A stretch of DNA of 64,000 bases from Mytilus edulis. Lineage: Eukaryota > Mollusca > Bivalvia > Mytilida > Mytilidae. Under the pieces are notes generated by a model, which saw only the letters and a list, made by a program, of their open reading frames with translations, searched no databases and was not told the DNA's origin. Position 1 is the stretch's first letter, and every line of letters begins with the position of its first letter. The position numbers and the translations under genes are program-made. The stretch lies in NCBI RefSeq assembly GCF_963676685.1, contig NC_092352.1:23145117-23209116 (forward strand). Direction: 5' to 3'. Positions 62,759 through 64,000 of this stretch are shown here, in pieces.

Positions 62759-64000
62759 TCTATATAGAGTGACGAGTTTAATTGGTGACAAACCTTGGTA
62801 ATTTTATATAGAGTGACGAGTTTAATTGGTGACAAACCTTGGTAATTTATATAGAGTGACGAGTTTAATTGGTGACAAACCTTGGTAATTTTATATAGAG
62901 TGACGAGTTTAATTGGTGACAAACCTTGGTAATTTTATATAGAGTGACGAGTTTAATTGGTGACAAACCTTGGTAATTTTATATAGAGTGACGGGTTTAA
63001 TTGGTGACAAACCTTGGTAATTTTATATAGAGTGACGAGTTTAATTGGTGACAAACCTTGGTAATTTATATAGAGTGACGAGTTTAATTGGTGACAAACC
63101 TTGGTAATTTTATATAGAGTGACGAGTTTAATTGGTAACAAACCTTGGTCATTTTATATAGAGCGACGAGTTTAATTGGTGACAAACCTTGCTAATTTTA
63201 TATAGAGTGACGACTTTAATTGGTGACAAACCTTGGTAATTTTATATAGAGTGACGAGTTTAATTGGTGACTAACCTTGGTAATTTTATATAGAGTGACG
63301 GGTTTAATTGGTGACAAACCTTGGTAATTTTATATAGAGTGACGAGTTTAATTGGTGACAAACCTTGGTAATTTATATAGAGTGACGAGTTTAATTGGTA
63401 ACAAACCTTGGTAATTTTATATAATGTGACGAGTTTAATTGGTAACAAACCTTGGTAATTTTATATAGAGTGACGAGTTTAATTGGTGACAAACCTTGGT
63501 AATTTTATATAGAGTGACAAGTTTAATTGGTGACAAACCTTGGTAATTTTATATAGAGTGACGAGTTTAATTGGTGACAAACCTTGGTAATTTATATAGA
63601 GTGACGAGTTTAATTGGTGACAAACCTTGGTAATTTTATATAGAGTGACGAGTTTAATTGGTAACAAACCTTGGTCATTTTATATAGAGTGACGAGTTTA
63701 ATTGGTAACAAACCTTGGTCATTTTATATAGAGTGACGAGTTTAATTGGTGACAAACCTTGGTCATTTTATATAGAGTGACGAGTTTAATTGGTGACAAA
63801 CCTTGGTCATTTTACATAGAGTGACGAGTTTAATTGGTGACAAACCTTGGTAATTTTATATAGAGTGACGAGTTCAATTGGTAACAAACCTTGGTAATTT
63901 TATACAGAGTGACGAGTTTAATTGGTAACAAACCTTGGTAATTTTATATAGAGTGACGAGTTCGATTGGTAACAAACCTTGGTAATTTTATATAGAGTGA
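62759..64000. repeat. 44-bp minisatellite, about 28 copies, runs off the window
   Basis: The unit is 44 bp (43 in some copies), with core 'gagtgacgagtttaattggt' then 'gacaaaccttggtaatttta'. Copies vary at a few positions (gagtgacgag or gagtgacggg; ggtgac or ggtaac; ggtaat or ggtcat). The array lies upstream of exon 62387-62512 on the minus strand, so inside a DNAH3 intron. Open frames on the minus strand with repeated 'KITKVCHQLNSSLYI' are read-through of the array. Confidence 0.95.

Noticed and set aside
62695..63667. Minus-strand frames with repeated KITKVCHQLNSSLYI
   Set aside because: They are read-through of the 44-bp minisatellite, with breaks where the unit changes length.

Overview
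The window is eukaryotic nuclear DNA: AT-rich (by eye about two thirds A+T), with intron-split genes bounded by GT-AG sites, long introns, minisatellites and many short dispersed repeats. Several repeats look like families I associate with mytilid and other bivalve genomes (a 'gatgtggtatgattgccaat' repeat, a 'tttgacacattccccatttcc' repeat, an 'aacaagaatgtgtcc' repeat). A bivalve mollusc, probably a mussel, is the best inference. No bacterial genes, operons or CRISPR arrays are present.

Left part (1-22.3 kb, + strand): three tandem paralogous genes for small secreted, probably GPI-anchored Ly6/uPAR three-finger proteins. Gene 1 lacks its first exon in the window (exons 1678-1812 and 2443-2666). 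Gene 2 is complete in three exons (7691-11111, 145 aa). Gene 3 is complete in four exons (17842-22281, 146 aa). All have ten cysteines ending in Cys-Asn and phase-1 introns. Between them lie dispersed repeats, a six-copy 77-bp satellite, a large hairpin, and two related foldback elements, one in intron 1 of gene 2 and one in intron 1 of gene 3.

Middle (22.3-31.8 kb): no gene recognised. It holds a 202-bp TA-flanked MITE, copies of mollusc-type repeats, a foldback element built of 'cttaggac' motifs, and a 22-copy 42-bp minisatellite that keeps a 14-codon frame open.

Right part (31.8-64 kb, - strand): the 3' half of an axonemal dynein heavy chain, most like DNAH3 (inner-arm, ciliary/flagellar). 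I resolve 35 coding exons whose phases all agree, 6474 nt in total, encoding the last 2157 residues: AAA3, AAA4, the stalk with microtubule-binding domain, AAA5, AAA6 and the C-terminal region. The 5' half lies beyond the right edge. Its introns hold further elements: a 13-copy 91-bp tandem array of an exon end with its splice donor, a foldback element of 'gaccgtacg' palindromes, a 1337-bp terminal-inverted-repeat element with a 7-bp target duplication, a duplicated pseudo-exon fragment, and a roughly 28-copy 44-bp minisatellite at the right edge.

The Ly6 genes (cell-surface) and the dynein gene (axoneme) have no evident functional link and are convergent neighbours. I found no new multi-gene system. 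The least expected items are the exon-fragment array inside DNAH3 and four foldback elements whose arms are arrays of short motifs.
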